Of a stretch of DNA of 64,000 nucleotides, positions 19,490 to 31,516 are shown piece by piece; within the stretch, counting starts at the first letter, position 1; each line of letters starts with the position of its first letter. The translations under genes were made by a program, and so were the position numbers. The stretch comes from Caldimonas caldifontis (lineage in GTDB: Bacteria > Pseudomonadota > Gammaproteobacteria > Burkholderiales > Burkholderiaceae_C): contig NZ_PSNX01000005.1 of assembly GCF_002930615.1 (NCBI RefSeq), positions 62,001 through 126,000 on the forward strand, read 5' to 3'. The notes beneath the pieces were generated by a model. The model had not been told where the DNA came from. It did not search any database and saw nothing but the letters and a program-made list of their open reading frames with translations.

Positions 19490-20706
19490 GCGCTGACCTG
19501 CCCGACACGTGCGATACGTGGCCATCCACGCTGCAGGCCGCCCGCATGCGCCTGGCGGCCGTGCGCCCGGCCGAGTACGCCCGCAGCCGCAACCACCTCG
19601 ACGGTGCGGTGACCCGGCTGTCGCCCTATGTCACGCACGGCTTCCTGCACCTGCCCGAGGTGCTCGCGGCCGTCGTCGCACGCCATCGGCTCGACCTGAA
19701 CCACAAGTTCGTCCAGGAACTCGGCTGGCGAGCCTACTTTCACCACGTGTGGCACCACGAAGGCGAACGCATCTTCGTCAGCCTGCATGACGGGGTGCTG
19801 CCCGATGACGCCTATGCGCGCGCGTTGCCGCGCGACCTCCGCGAGGGCGCCACCGGCGTGCCTGTCATCGACACGGCGGTGCGCACGCTCTATGCCACCG
19901 GCTGGCTGCACAACCACGTGCGGATGTGGCTGGCGTCCTATGTGGTGCACCTGCGCAAGGTGCACTGGCGCGCCGGGGCCGACTGGCTGTTCGCCCACCT
20001 GATCGACGGCGACCTCGCCAGCAACCACCTGAGCTGGCAATGGGTGGCTGGCACCGGCAGCCACAAGCCCTACCTCTTCAACGCCGACAACGTGGCCCGC
20101 TACGCACCGCCGGGCTCGCCCTGGCTCAGCCCCGGCAGCGTCATCGACACGAGCTACGAGACGCTGGACCAGCTGGCCCGTCAGGGGGCGCCGGTGCCCG
20201 GGCCCGGTGGCGAAGGCATCGCGGAGCCGAGCTGGCGGAAGCGCCCACCGGACGATCTGTTCGACCCCCTCGACCCAGCGTGCGTGGAGGGGCGAACCGT
20301 GTGGCTGATGCACCCCTGGGCTCTGGGGCCGGTGCCGGACGACCTGCCGCCGGACACGCTCTGTCTGGGCTGGTGGCCCGCTCCGTTCCACAGTCGCTGG
20401 CCCTGGAGCGAGCGGCGCTGGCGCTTCGTCGGCGACCGCCTGCGCGCGGTCTGCGAGGCCGTGTGGTGGGTGGATGCCCAGGGCCTGGCCGTGGCGCTGG
20501 CCCGCGCGCGCCGCGTGGACGGCTGGGCCGACCCCCATCTGGGCCCCGTGCCCTGGCCGTTGCGGGCGCCGCCCTCGCTCTTCGGCGAGCCGGGGCGGCG
20601 TTGCCGCTCCTTCTCGCAGTTCTGGCAGCAGGTCACGCGCGGGCTGGACGGCCTCGACGAGTTGCCCGGACTCATCGACGCGCGGCGCCAGGCCGAGCTG
20701 TTCTAG
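19486..20706 (+). CDS. Photolyase-like FAD-binding protein lacking the N-terminal antenna domain
   Basis: The 406-residue protein starts in the stop of the preceding photolyase gene (ATGA), so the two are co-translated. It begins directly in the FAD-binding domain: RLSPYVTHGFLHLPEVL, FVQELGWRAYFHHVWH, TGVPVIDTAVRTLYATGWLHNHVRMWLAS, and the flavin-proximal NHLSWQWVAGTGSHKPYLFN are all close to canonical. After about residue 225 comes a separate C-terminal region with a strand (TVWLMHPWALG), a helix (SERRWRFVGDRLRAV), another strand (AVWWVDAQG) and a final FSQFWQQVTRGL. That final motif resembles the linker that normally joins the antenna domain to the FAD domain. A relocated antenna-like domain is therefore possible. 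The function (repair, or a partner of the first protein) is unknown. Confidence 0.85.
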   Translation: MSADLPDTCDTWPSTLQAARMRLAAVRPAEYARSRNHLDGAVTRLSPYVTHGFLHLPEVLAAVVARHRLDLNHKFVQELGWRAYFHHVWHHEGERIFVSLHDGVLPDDAYARALPRDLREGATGVPVIDTAVRTLYATGWLHNHVRMWLASYVVHLRKVHWRAGADWLFAHLIDGDLASNHLSWQWVAGTGSHKPYLFNADNVARYAPPGSPWLSPGSVIDTSYETLDQLARQGAPVPGPGGEGIAEPSWRKRPPDDLFDPLDPACVEGRTVWLMHPWALGPVPDDLPPDTLCLGWWPAPFHSRWPWSERRWRFVGDRLRAVCEAVWWVDAQGLAVALARARRVDGWADPHLGPVPWPLRAPPSLFGEPGRRCRSFSQFWQQVTRGLDGLDELPGLIDARRQAELF

Positions 20707-21413
20707 GCGTCCACTGCGGCGCTGCGCTCCGTCATCTCGGTCTCGATGCGTCGCAACAGGTCGGCCAGGGTCTTGCCGGGCTCGTCGCGGAAGCGCTCGT
20801 TCAAGGGCTCCAGGTGCTCGATGCGGTCCACGCGGAAGGTGCGGAAGTCGTCGCGCGACTCGCACCAGGCCGTGAGCGTCCACAGCCGGCCCCAATAGGT
20901 GCAGGCCAGCGGACGGACCACACGCTCGCTCGTCTGGTCCTTCAGGTCGCGATAACGGATGTGCAGCTTGTGGCGCTGCTCGGCGGCATGCTGGGCCGAT
21001 TCGAGGTGCGCGCGCGTGGTGGCGTCGATGGCCACCTCGGGGGCATACAGCGGCACGCTTTCCGCGGCGGCCCGTTCCAGCCCAGGCAGCACCGCCAGGA
21101 TCTTGCTCAGGGCCCCCTCGGCGCCGCGCGCCAGCTGCGGCCCCATCCAGCCCTGGGCCATGCGCACGGACGCCACCAGGGCCTGAGCCTCGGTGGCGGT
21201 GAACATCAGCGGGGGCAGGTCGAAGCCCGCGCCCAGGCGGTAGCCCACGCCAGCCTCGCCCTCGATGGGCACACCCTGGGCCTGCAGGTCGGCCACGTCG
21301 CGGTAGATGGTGCGCTCGGACACCTCCAGCCGCTGCGCCAGCCACGCCGCCGTGGACAGGCGGCGCCCGCGGATCAATTGCACCAGTTCAAACAGACGGT
21401 CAGCGCGTCGCAT
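20703..21413 (-). CDS. HTH/WYL-domain transcriptional regulator (YafY/DeoR-like)
   Basis: The 236-residue regulator has an N-terminal winged helix-turn-helix (residues about 1-60: RADRLFELVQLIRGRRLSTA followed by LAQRLEVSERTIYRDVADLQ) and a WYL domain in the C-terminal half (RHKLHIRYRDLKDQ, VVRPLACTYWGRLWTLTAWCESRDDFRTFRVDRI). WYL domains bind small ligands or nucleic acids and often regulate DNA damage and defence genes. The gene is convergent with the photolyase pair and overlaps its 3' end by 4 bp, so it could control that pair, but no operator is visible to prove it. Confidence 0.9.
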   Translation of the reverse strand: MRRADRLFELVQLIRGRRLSTAAWLAQRLEVSERTIYRDVADLQAQGVPIEGEAGVGYRLGAGFDLPPLMFTATEAQALVASVRMAQGWMGPQLARGAEGALSKILAVLPGLERAAAESVPLYAPEVAIDATTRAHLESAQHAAEQRHKLHIRYRDLKDQTSERVVRPLACTYWGRLWTLTAWCESRDDFRTFRVDRIEHLEPLNERFRDEPGKTLADLLRRIETEMTERSAAVDA

Positions 21414-21572
21414 CGAGTCATCCTACGCCGGCGAGGCCCGGCCTGTGTGAGGCGAGCATGCTGCGCCCAGGCTCCTGACAACGTGGTGGCAGCAGGGGCG
21501 AGGGCCGCACAAGTCCCCGCTCGAAAGATTCGCTTACGAATCCACACGTCTCAGCGTCTAGAGTGAAGGGCT

Positions 21573-22058
21573 ATGCCGATGTTTCCTCTCTCTTCGCTTT
21601 CGCACCGCTGGCTGGCGCCGCTGGCCCTGGCCACCGTGCTGGCCGGCTGCGCCACGCCCGACATCCGCGGCGTCTCCAGCTTCCGTGTCCCGCCCGGCAA
21701 CGTGCCGCCGGTGGGGCAGTGCGCCATCTGGTACCCGGGCCTGCCGGCCAGCCACCAGCCGCCGGCCATGTCATGCAACAAGGCCCATGCCGATGCCGAG
21801 ACCTGGGGCGGTGTGGTGATCTGGGCCGAATCGGCCGCGGCGCGCCGCAGCGGCGAGGTGGCCTATGTGCGCTACGGCCCCCATGGCCTCAACGGCATCC
21901 CGCCCGGTCAGTTGCCCCCGCCGGGTCGGTGCCGCCTGTGGCTGCCCGACCGACCTGATGGGCAGCAACCGCCACCGGCGGATTGCCGCCGTGTCGAGGC
22001 CCAGCAGCGCACCAGCGGTGGGCGGGTGCTCTACATGCCGGGCAGCGATCTGCGCTGA
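21573..22058 (+). CDS. Lipoprotein with a tandem internal duplication, function unknown
   Basis: The 161-residue product has a lipoprotein signal (hydrophobic stretch WLAPLALATVLAGC, lipid Cys at about residue 26). The mature part consists of two copies of one about 45-residue unit. Copy 1 is VPPGNVPPVGQCAIWYPG..QPPAMSC..GGVVIWA and copy 2 is IPPGQLPPPGRCRLWLPD..QPPPADC..GGRVLYM. Each copy has one pair of Cys residues that could form a disulfide, in keeping with a periplasmic location. I do not recognise a characterised family. A TAGAGT hexamer lies about 8 bases before the ATG and could be a -10 element. Confidence 0.75.
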   Translation: MPMFPLSSLSHRWLAPLALATVLAGCATPDIRGVSSFRVPPGNVPPVGQCAIWYPGLPASHQPPAMSCNKAHADAETWGGVVIWAESAAARRSGEVAYVRYGPHGLNGIPPGQLPPPGRCRLWLPDRPDGQQPPPADCRRVEAQQRTSGGRVLYMPGSDLR

Positions 22059-22133
22059 GCGAGCGCCCACATCAACTTCTTCTGTCGTGCTGATGCTGCA
22101 CTGCGGGTTGCCCCCGACTTGAGCCGCGCGCAC

Positions 22134-22154
22134 CCTGTGCCGAAATAGCACAGG
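22134..22154. repeat. Short perfect inverted repeat upstream of the GAF gene
   Basis: CCTGTGC at 22134-22140 and GCACAGG at 22148-22154 are exact inverted copies separated by 7 A/T-rich bases. It lies between the lipoprotein stop and the GAF protein start, 31 bases before the GTG start codon. No T-run follows, so it could be an operator for a dimeric regulator or a weak terminator for the lipoprotein gene. Confidence 0.4.
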
Positions 22155-22185
22155 TGTGTTCAGGCAGAACGGGAGGAGCAGCATC

Positions 22186-22749
22186 GTGCAGACCGCCGCC
22201 GCCGACAGCCTTTTGCGGGGCTGGCGCGACGACCTATTGAGCGGCCGCCTCAGCCTGGCCGGTTTCCGCCAGGTGGTCACCGCCCACGTGCTCAGCCAGA
22301 TCCGCTGCAGCGAGGTCAGCATCTGGCACTTCACCGGCCCCGTGGGCCAGCGCCGTCTCGTCTGTGTGGCCGCCAACGATCAGGTCGGCGGCTGGCACGA
22401 GCGGCCCTACGACGACCTGCTCGAGTCCCAGTTCGGCGAATACTTCGACGAACTGTCCCGCACCCGCATCGTGCGCTCCGACGATGCCTGGGCCGATCCG
22501 CGCCTGGCCGGTTTCCGTGACACCCTCGTCGAGCGCGATGTGCGCGCCCTGCTCGACGTGAGCTTTGCCGTCAACGGCCACATCTACGGCGTGATCTGCT
22601 GCGAACAGACCGGCCACACCCGCAACTGGACCCCCGCCGAAACCCAATGGCTGCGCCGCTTCGCCACGGCGCTCAGCACCCAGATCGCCCGCGCCCGCGG
22701 GGCCGACCAGTGGGAGAAGCCGTTGCCGGCGGCGGTGATGGTGCGGTGA
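22186..22749 (+). CDS. GAF domain-containing protein
   Basis: The start is set by a strong GGGAGGAG ribosome site at 22171-22178, seven bases before a GTG at 22186; a more distal GTG at 22156 lacks a site. The 187-residue protein is essentially one GAF domain: SEVSIWHFTGPVGQRRLVCVAAND, VERDVRALLDVSFAVNGHIYGVICCEQTG and TPAETQWLRRFATALSTQI match the strand and helix pattern of GAF sensors. No kinase, cyclase or DNA-binding domain is attached, so it may bind a ligand and act on another protein. The ligand is unknown. Confidence 0.8.
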   Translation: MQTAAADSLLRGWRDDLLSGRLSLAGFRQVVTAHVLSQIRCSEVSIWHFTGPVGQRRLVCVAANDQVGGWHERPYDDLLESQFGEYFDELSRTRIVRSDDAWADPRLAGFRDTLVERDVRALLDVSFAVNGHIYGVICCEQTGHTRNWTPAETQWLRRFATALSTQIARARGADQWEKPLPAAVMVR

Positions 22750-22791
22750 GAGCGGCGCGCACGCAGGGCTGAAGCCGCCGGCCCTCCATGC

Positions 22792-23304
22792 TCACGGTTT
22801 GGGGGCGCTTTGCCGGGACATCCTCTGGCTCCGGCGATTGACAGATCGGCTCTCGCGCTCCAGCCAGGCGAACCAGAGCAGCCCCAGGCTGACAGTGGCG
22901 ACGATCAGAAGCTGGAGGATGCGCTCCGTGCGCACCTTGGACAGGCGCTGCGCTGCATCAGCGGCATCCACCAAGACCCTGTTCGGGTTTCGCGCCGACA
23001 CCGCGAAGTGATCGCCAAAGACCGAGAGGCGAACGACCTCCAACTGAAGGTCGCTCGACCCGGAGCGCACGCTCTCGCAGAGTGGCCCCGACACGTTGCA
23101 CGGCAGGGACAGGCGTTGCCCCTCTGGTGTTCTCACCGTGACGGAACGCTCTCCCTTCCCAAAGGCCACCGCTTGGGCCACCACGGGCCTGGCGAGCACG
23201 TGAAGTGTTTGGGAGGACGGCAGGCGTGTCAGGTCGACGACCAAGATCACGCAGAAGCCGAGGGCCAGGAATGCGCCAAAGGTGCGGAGGTTGAGCTTCA
23301 ACAT
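22792..23304 (-). CDS. Hypothetical two-span membrane protein
   Basis: The 170-residue protein begins at the ATG at 23304 (MLKLNLRTFGAF), which gives a signal-anchor helix (FLALGFCVILVVDL) at about residues 12-26. A roughly 95-residue extracytoplasmic part follows, with two Cys residues close together (LPCNVSGPLCES, possible disulfide). A second helix (ILQLLIVATVSLGLLWFAWL) leads to a basic, serine-rich tail. I do not recognise a family. It is downstream of glpK on the same strand but 111 bases apart, so it may or may not be on that transcript. Confidence 0.6.
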   Translation of the reverse strand: MLKLNLRTFGAFLALGFCVILVVDLTRLPSSQTLHVLARPVVAQAVAFGKGERSVTVRTPEGQRLSLPCNVSGPLCESVRSGSSDLQLEVVRLSVFGDHFAVSARNPNRVLVDAADAAQRLSKVRTERILQLLIVATVSLGLLWFAWLERESRSVNRRSQRMSRQSAPKP

Positions 23305-23415
23305 GGCGTAGACCCGTTGTTGGGAAGTGGACAAGACCGACAAGTCTAGGCAGCGACCGCGCGTGCAAGCCTCCCTCGGAAGAGGGTGTTGCGCGAAGCC
23401 CAACGACGACGGTGA

Positions 23416-25004
<1,589 letters not shown>

Positions 25005-25008
<4 letters not shown>

Positions 25009-25781
25009 GGCGTGTCCTCAGGGGCGATGATGCATTGCACGTCGGCCTCGGCCAGCAGGGCCGGGAAGGGCTCGGGGGGCGGTGCGTCGGTGAAGAGGCG
25101 GTCGAGTTCGCTGATGTGTCCGAGCTCGACCATCGCGGGGCGGTTGAACTTGCTGTGGTCGGCGGCGAGCCAGATCTCGCGCGAGTGTTCGACGATGGCG
25201 CGCGAGACCTTCACCTCGCGGTAGTCGTAGTCGCGCAACGTGCCGTCGGCCTCGATGCCCGAGATGCCGATCAGGCCGATGTCCACGCGGAACTGGCGGA
25301 TGAAGTCGACCGTGGCCTCGCCGATGATGCCGCGGTCGCGCGAGCGCACCACACCACCGGCGACGATGACCTCGCAGTCGGGGTTGTCGCTGAGGATGGC
25401 CGCCACGTTGAGGTTGTTGGTGATCACGCGCAGGCCGCGGTGGCGCAGCAGCGCGTGGGCCACCGCTTCGGTGGTGGTGCCGATGTTCAGGATCAGCGAG
25501 CAGCCTTCGGGCACGGCCTGCGCCACCGCGCGCGCGATGCGGCGCTTGGCCTCGGCGTTCAGGCTCTGGCGCTGGCGGTAGGCGATGTTCTCCACCGTCG
25601 AGCTGGGCACGCGCACGCCGCCGTGGAAGCGCGCGATCAGGCCGGCTTCGCTGAGCATCTTCACGTCGCGCCGCACGGTCTGCAGGGTCACGCCGAAGCG
25701 CTCGGCCAGGGCCTCGACCGAGACCGAACCGAGGCGGCGCACTTCGTCCAGCAACTGGGATTGGCGGGGGTTGGGGGTCAT
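25005..25781 (-). CDS. glpR: DeoR-family repressor of glycerol metabolism
   Basis: The protein has the DeoR layout: an N-terminal winged helix ([40 protein letters not shown]) and a C-terminal sugar-phosphate-binding domain with [47 protein letters not shown] and WLAADHSKF. GlpR binds glycerol 3-phosphate and releases its operators. I chose the ATG at 25781 (MTPNPRQ), which matches the usual distance from start to helix (258 residues). ATGs at 25799 and 25808 are also open, and a GACAAT hexamer just before 25808 leaves the longer forms possible. The gene leads glpK and is divergent from glpD. Confidence 0.93.
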
Positions 25782-25848
25782 CAGGGGCAGGCTCGACATG
25801 CTGCGCATTGTCCCGCGCGTCCGGGGACAGTGGCGCCGCGAACCTTAA

Positions 25849-25950
25849 GCGAACAAAAACGAAAAGACATGCGGGTTTACCAGGCCTTGATCTGTGCGGT
25901 CTTTCCGCATAAAACGAAAAAAGAGGAGCAAAAACGAACATAATCGAACT
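25849..25950. promoter_or_regulatory. Divergent glpR / glpD control region with phased CGAA repeats (likely GlpR operators)
   Basis: This AT-rich island in GC-rich DNA carries five same-orientation CGAA-type repeats: GCGAACA, ACGAAAA, ACGAAAA, ACGAACA and TCGAACT. Their CG steps lie at 25850, 25860, 25915, 25935 and 25945, so neighbours are 10 or 20 bp apart within each of two clusters. One-turn-spaced direct repeats are how DeoR-family repressors such as GlpR bind. CATAAT at 25939-25944 could be the glpD -10 element and would be covered by the right-hand cluster; the left-hand cluster lies on the glpR side. The assignment to GlpR is inferred from position and family. Confidence 0.65.
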
Positions 25951-25968
25951 TTTCCTCAGGAGCCCACC

Positions 25969-27582
25969 TTGGACCGCGTGCCCCACGCCAGCATCGACCG
26001 ACCCGACACCGCCGCGCCGACAGAGGCGCCGGGCGAGCCCCTGCGCTGCGACGTGCTCGTCGTGGGCGGCGGCATCAATGGAGTGGGCATTGCACGCGAT
26101 CTCGCCGGGCGTGGCCTGAAGGTCGTGCTGTGCGAAAAGGACGACCTGGCCTCGCACACCTCGTCGTCGTCGACCAAGCTGATCCATGGCGGGCTGCGCT
26201 ACCTCGAGTACTACGAGTTTTCGCTCGTGCGCAAGGCGCTGCAGGAGCGCGAGGTGCTGCTGAAGAGCGCGCCGCACATCATGTGGCCGTTGCGCTTCGT
26301 GATGCCGCACGACCCCGCCATGCGCCCGGTGTGGATGATTCGCGCCGGGCTTTTCCTCTACGACCATCTGGCGCGCCGCGAGGTGCTGCCGGGTTCGGAA
26401 ACCGTGGACCTGCGCCGCCATGCCGCCGGCGCACCGCTCAAGGGGCTCTACACCAAGGGCTTCGTGTATTCCGACGGTTGGGTGGACGACGCGCGGCTGG
26501 TGGTGCTCAACGCGCTCGATGCCCAGGCCCATGGGGCCACCATCCTCACGCGCACGCGCTGCACCGAGGCACGCCGCAGCGCGCAGGGCTGGGAGGCCAC
26601 ACTGAAGACGGCGCACGGGGCCGTGGTGCATGTCCAGGCACGGGCGCTCGTGAACGCCGCCGGCCCCTGGACCGAGGAGTTCCTGCGCCGCGACGCCGGC
26701 CAGAAGAACACCAAGTCGCTGCGCCTGGTGAAGGGCAGCCACATCGTCGTGAAGAAGATGTTCGACCACCCCATGGCCTACATCTTCCAGAACCCCGACA
26801 AGCGCATCATCTTTGCCATCCCCTACGAGGACGACTACACGCTGATCGGCACCACCGACGTCGAGCACCACGGCGCCATCGGCACCGCCCAGATCGACGA
26901 GAGCGAGATCGCCTACCTGTGCGAGCAGGCCAGCCGCTACTTCCGCAAGCCGGTCACGCGCGCGGACGTGGTGTGGACCTACGCCGGCGTGCGTCCGCTG
27001 CTGGACGACGCCTCGGGCGACCCGTCTGCCGTCACGCGCGACTACCTGCTGGAGCTCGACACCGCCCAGGCGCCGCTGCTGTCGGTGTGGGGCGGCAAGA
27101 TCACTACTTTCCGCAAGCTCGCCGAAGAAGCGGCCGACCTGCTGTGCCCGCCGCTGGCGCACACGCCCTCGGGCTGGACCGAGGGTCGATTCCTGCCCGG
27201 CGGGGACCTGAGCGCGTTCATCGGCGCACCTCAGCGCCCGGACACCGACTTCGAACGCTTCGACCAGGCCCTGGCGCAGCGCCACCCTTGGCTGCCAGCC
27301 CGCGTGCGCCGCCGCCTTGCCCGGGCCTATGGGTCCCGTGTCGGCCTGGTGCTGGGTGCGGCGGCCGGCCTGGCGGACCTGGGCGGCGAAGTGGCGCCCG
27401 GGCTCTATGAGGCCGAGCTGCACTACTTGTGTGCTCATGAGTGGGCCACCTGCGCCGACGACGTGCTGTGGCGTCGCAGCAAGCTGGGCCTGCATTACAC
27501 CGAGGCCCAGCGTGATGCCGTGGTGCAGTGGTTTGCCACCCATGCCGTGGGCGCGGCCCGGGAGCCGGCCGTGGCGAGCTAG
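25969..27582 (+). CDS. glpD: Aerobic glycerol-3-phosphate dehydrogenase
   Basis: GlpD oxidises glycerol 3-phosphate to dihydroxyacetone phosphate at the inner membrane and passes electrons to quinone. The 537-residue protein has the FAD-binding GGGINGVGIARDLAGRGL near the N-terminus, the SSSSTKLIHGGLRYLEYYEF block, IPYEDDYTLIGTTDVEH and WTYAGVRPLLDD, all characteristic of the family. Translation most likely starts at TTG 25969, because AGGAG at 25958-25962 is 6 bases away; the next candidate is a GTG at 25978. Upstream in-frame codons run through the operator region and are unlikely to be translated. It leads the glycerol uptake operon. Confidence 0.95.
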   Translation: MDRVPHASIDRPDTAAPTEAPGEPLRCDVLVVGGGINGVGIARDLAGRGLKVVLCEKDDLASHTSSSSTKLIHGGLRYLEYYEFSLVRKALQEREVLLKSAPHIMWPLRFVMPHDPAMRPVWMIRAGLFLYDHLARREVLPGSETVDLRRHAAGAPLKGLYTKGFVYSDGWVDDARLVVLNALDAQAHGATILTRTRCTEARRSAQGWEATLKTAHGAVVHVQARALVNAAGPWTEEFLRRDAGQKNTKSLRLVKGSHIVVKKMFDHPMAYIFQNPDKRIIFAIPYEDDYTLIGTTDVEHHGAIGTAQIDESEIAYLCEQASRYFRKPVTRADVVWTYAGVRPLLDDASGDPSAVTRDYLLELDTAQAPLLSVWGGKITTFRKLAEEAADLLCPPLAHTPSGWTEGRFLPGGDLSAFIGAPQRPDTDFERFDQALAQRHPWLPARVRRRLARAYGSRVGLVLGAAAGLADLGGEVAPGLYEAELHYLCAHEWATCADDVLWRRSKLGLHYTEAQRDAVVQWFATHAVGAAREPAVAS

Positions 27583-27651
27583 CGGTCGGGCGAGCAGCCG
27601 CCCGCCAGCGCTGCAACACAAGAAGACCCAGAGAACATCGATGGAGACGAC

Positions 27652-28730
27652 ATGCAGTTGATGCTTGAAGGCATCGAAAAGCAGGTGGGGGGACAGACCC
27701 ACCTCTACCCCCTGGACCTGACCCTGGTGCCTGGGGCGGTGACCGTGCTGCTGGGCGCCACCCAGGCCGGCAAGACCTCGCTGATGCGCCTGATGGCCGG
27801 GCTCGACGTCCCCACGCGCGGGCGCGTGAGGGTGGACGGGGCCGACGTGACGGGCGTGGGCGTGCGCCAGCGCAACGTGGCGATGGTCTACCAGCAGTTC
27901 ATCAACTACCCGTCGATGACGGTGCGCGACAACATCGCTTCGCCGCTGAAGCTGCGGGGCGAAAAGGACATCGAGTCGCGCGTGCAGGCGCTGGCGGCCA
28001 AGCTGCACATCGAGCCCTTCCTGCAGCGATTGCCGGCCGAACTCTCGGGCGGCCAGCAGCAGCGCGTGGCCCTGGCTCGTGCACTGGCCAAGCAGGCGCC
28101 CTTGATGCTGCTCGATGAACCCCTGGTGAACCTCGACTACAAACTGCGCGAAGAGTTGCGCGAGGAACTCACCCAGCTGTTTGCCACCGGCGACTCGACG
28201 GTGGTGTATGCCACCACCGAACCCACCGAGGCCCTGCTGCTGGGCGGCTACACGGCCGTGATGGATGCGGGCGAGCTGTTGCAGTACGGGCCGACGGCCG
28301 AGGTCTTCCATCGCCCGCAGTCGATCCGCGTGGCCCGCGCCTTCAGCGACCCGCCGATGAACCTGCTGCCGGGCGAGGCCGCCACCCTGGGTGTTCAGCT
28401 CCCAGGCAACGTCCAGGTGGCCGTGCCGCTGCCGTCGAACGGTTCGCGCAGCGTGACCCTGGGCGTGCGCGCCAGCGCCCTGCGCGTGCAGCGCCGCGAG
28501 GGCGACGTGGCCCTGCCCGGCACGGTGGAACTGGCCGAGATTTCGGGGAGCGACACCTTCGTGCACGTCGACACGCCCGTGGGCGAGGTGGTGGCCCAGC
28601 TCACCGGCGTGCACTACTTCGACCTGGGCGCGCCGATCACGCTCTACCTGCACCCTTCACAGGTCTACGTCTTCAACGAGGCGGGTGCCCTGCTCGTGGC
28701 GCCCGAACGCCTGACCCGGAGGGATGCCTG

Positions 28731-28731
<1 letters not shown>
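27652..28731 (+). CDS. glpS: Glycerol ABC transporter ATPase GlpS
   Basis: The 359-residue ATPase corresponds to GlpS of the GlpSTPQV glycerol importer known from Rhizobium. It has a nucleotide-binding domain (Walker A GATQAGKTS, Q-loop VYQQFINYPSMTV, signature LSGGQQQR at about 130-137, Walker B LMLLDEPLVNLD) and a C-terminal TOBE/MalK-like regulatory domain. The H-loop is altered: where importers have THD, this protein reads YATTEPTEA at about 184-192 and lacks the switch His. Its partner GlpT has an intact H-loop but a degraded signature, so the pair can make only one standard ATP site. The start follows glpD by about 70 bases. Confidence 0.92.
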
Positions 28732-30699
<1,968 letters not shown>

Positions 30700-30703
<4 letters not shown>

Positions 30704-31515
30704 ACCCGACCGGACGCTTCCAGAAGCGCACGCTCTTCCTGATCGCCTACCTGGTCTTTGCCATCCTGCCCATCTACTGGATGGTCAACATGAGCTTCAA
30801 GACCAACAACGAGATCCTGTCGAGCTTCACCTTCTGGCCGCAGGATTTCACCTGGGACAACTACCGCACGATCTTCACCGATCCGTCGTGGTATTCGGGC
30901 TACATCAACAGCCTCATCTACGTGGCGATCAACACGGTGATCTCGGTCACCGTGGCGTTGCCGGCGGCCTATGCCTTCTCGCGCTACCGCTTCCTCGGCG
31001 ACAAGCACGTCTTTTTCTGGCTGTTGACCAACCGGATGACGCCGCCGGCAGTGTTTCTGCTGCCCTTCTTTCAGCTCTACACGACGCTGGGCCTGATGGA
31101 CACCCACTGGGCGGTGGCGCTGGCACACCTGGTGTTCAACGTGCCGTTGGCCGTGTGGATCCTGGAGGGTTTCATGAGCGGGGTGCCGCGCGAGATCGAC
31201 GAGACGGCGTACATCGACGGCTACAGCTTCCCGCGCTTTTTCCTCACCATCTTCCTGCCGCTCATCAAGGCGGGCGTGGGCGTGGCCGCCTTCTTCTGTT
31301 TCATGTTCAGCTGGGTGGAACTGCTGCTGGCGCGCACGCTGACCAGCGTGAACGCCAAACCCATCGTGGCGACGATGACGCGCACCGTCAGCGCCTCGGG
31401 CATGGACTGGGCCGTACTGGCCGCTGCCGGGGTGCTCACCATCGTGCCCGGTGCCATCGTGATCTGGTTCGTGCGGCACTACATCGCCAAGGGCTTCGCG
31501 ATGGGGAGGGTCTGA
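30700..31515 (+). CDS. glpQ: Glycerol ABC transporter permease GlpQ
   Basis: The 271-residue permease begins at the ATG overlapping the glpP stop. It is of the MalG/UgpE type: an N-terminal helix (LFLIAYLVFAILPIYWMVNMSFK), a PPAVFLLPFFQLYTTLGLMDTHWAV block, and the EAA loop EIDETAYIDGYSFPRFFLTIFLPLIKAG. The C-terminus ends with VRHYIAKGFAMGRV, a common ending in this family. It is unrelated to the glycerophosphodiester phosphodiesterase that shares the name GlpQ in E. coli. Confidence 0.92.
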
Positions 31516-31516
31516 G

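Noticed and set aside
25018-28653. A 1211-codon minus-strand open frame across glpR, glpD and glpS
   Set aside because: It is an antisense shadow of real high-GC genes; its product is His/Arg/Gln-rich without any domain, and the plus-strand genes are unmistakable.
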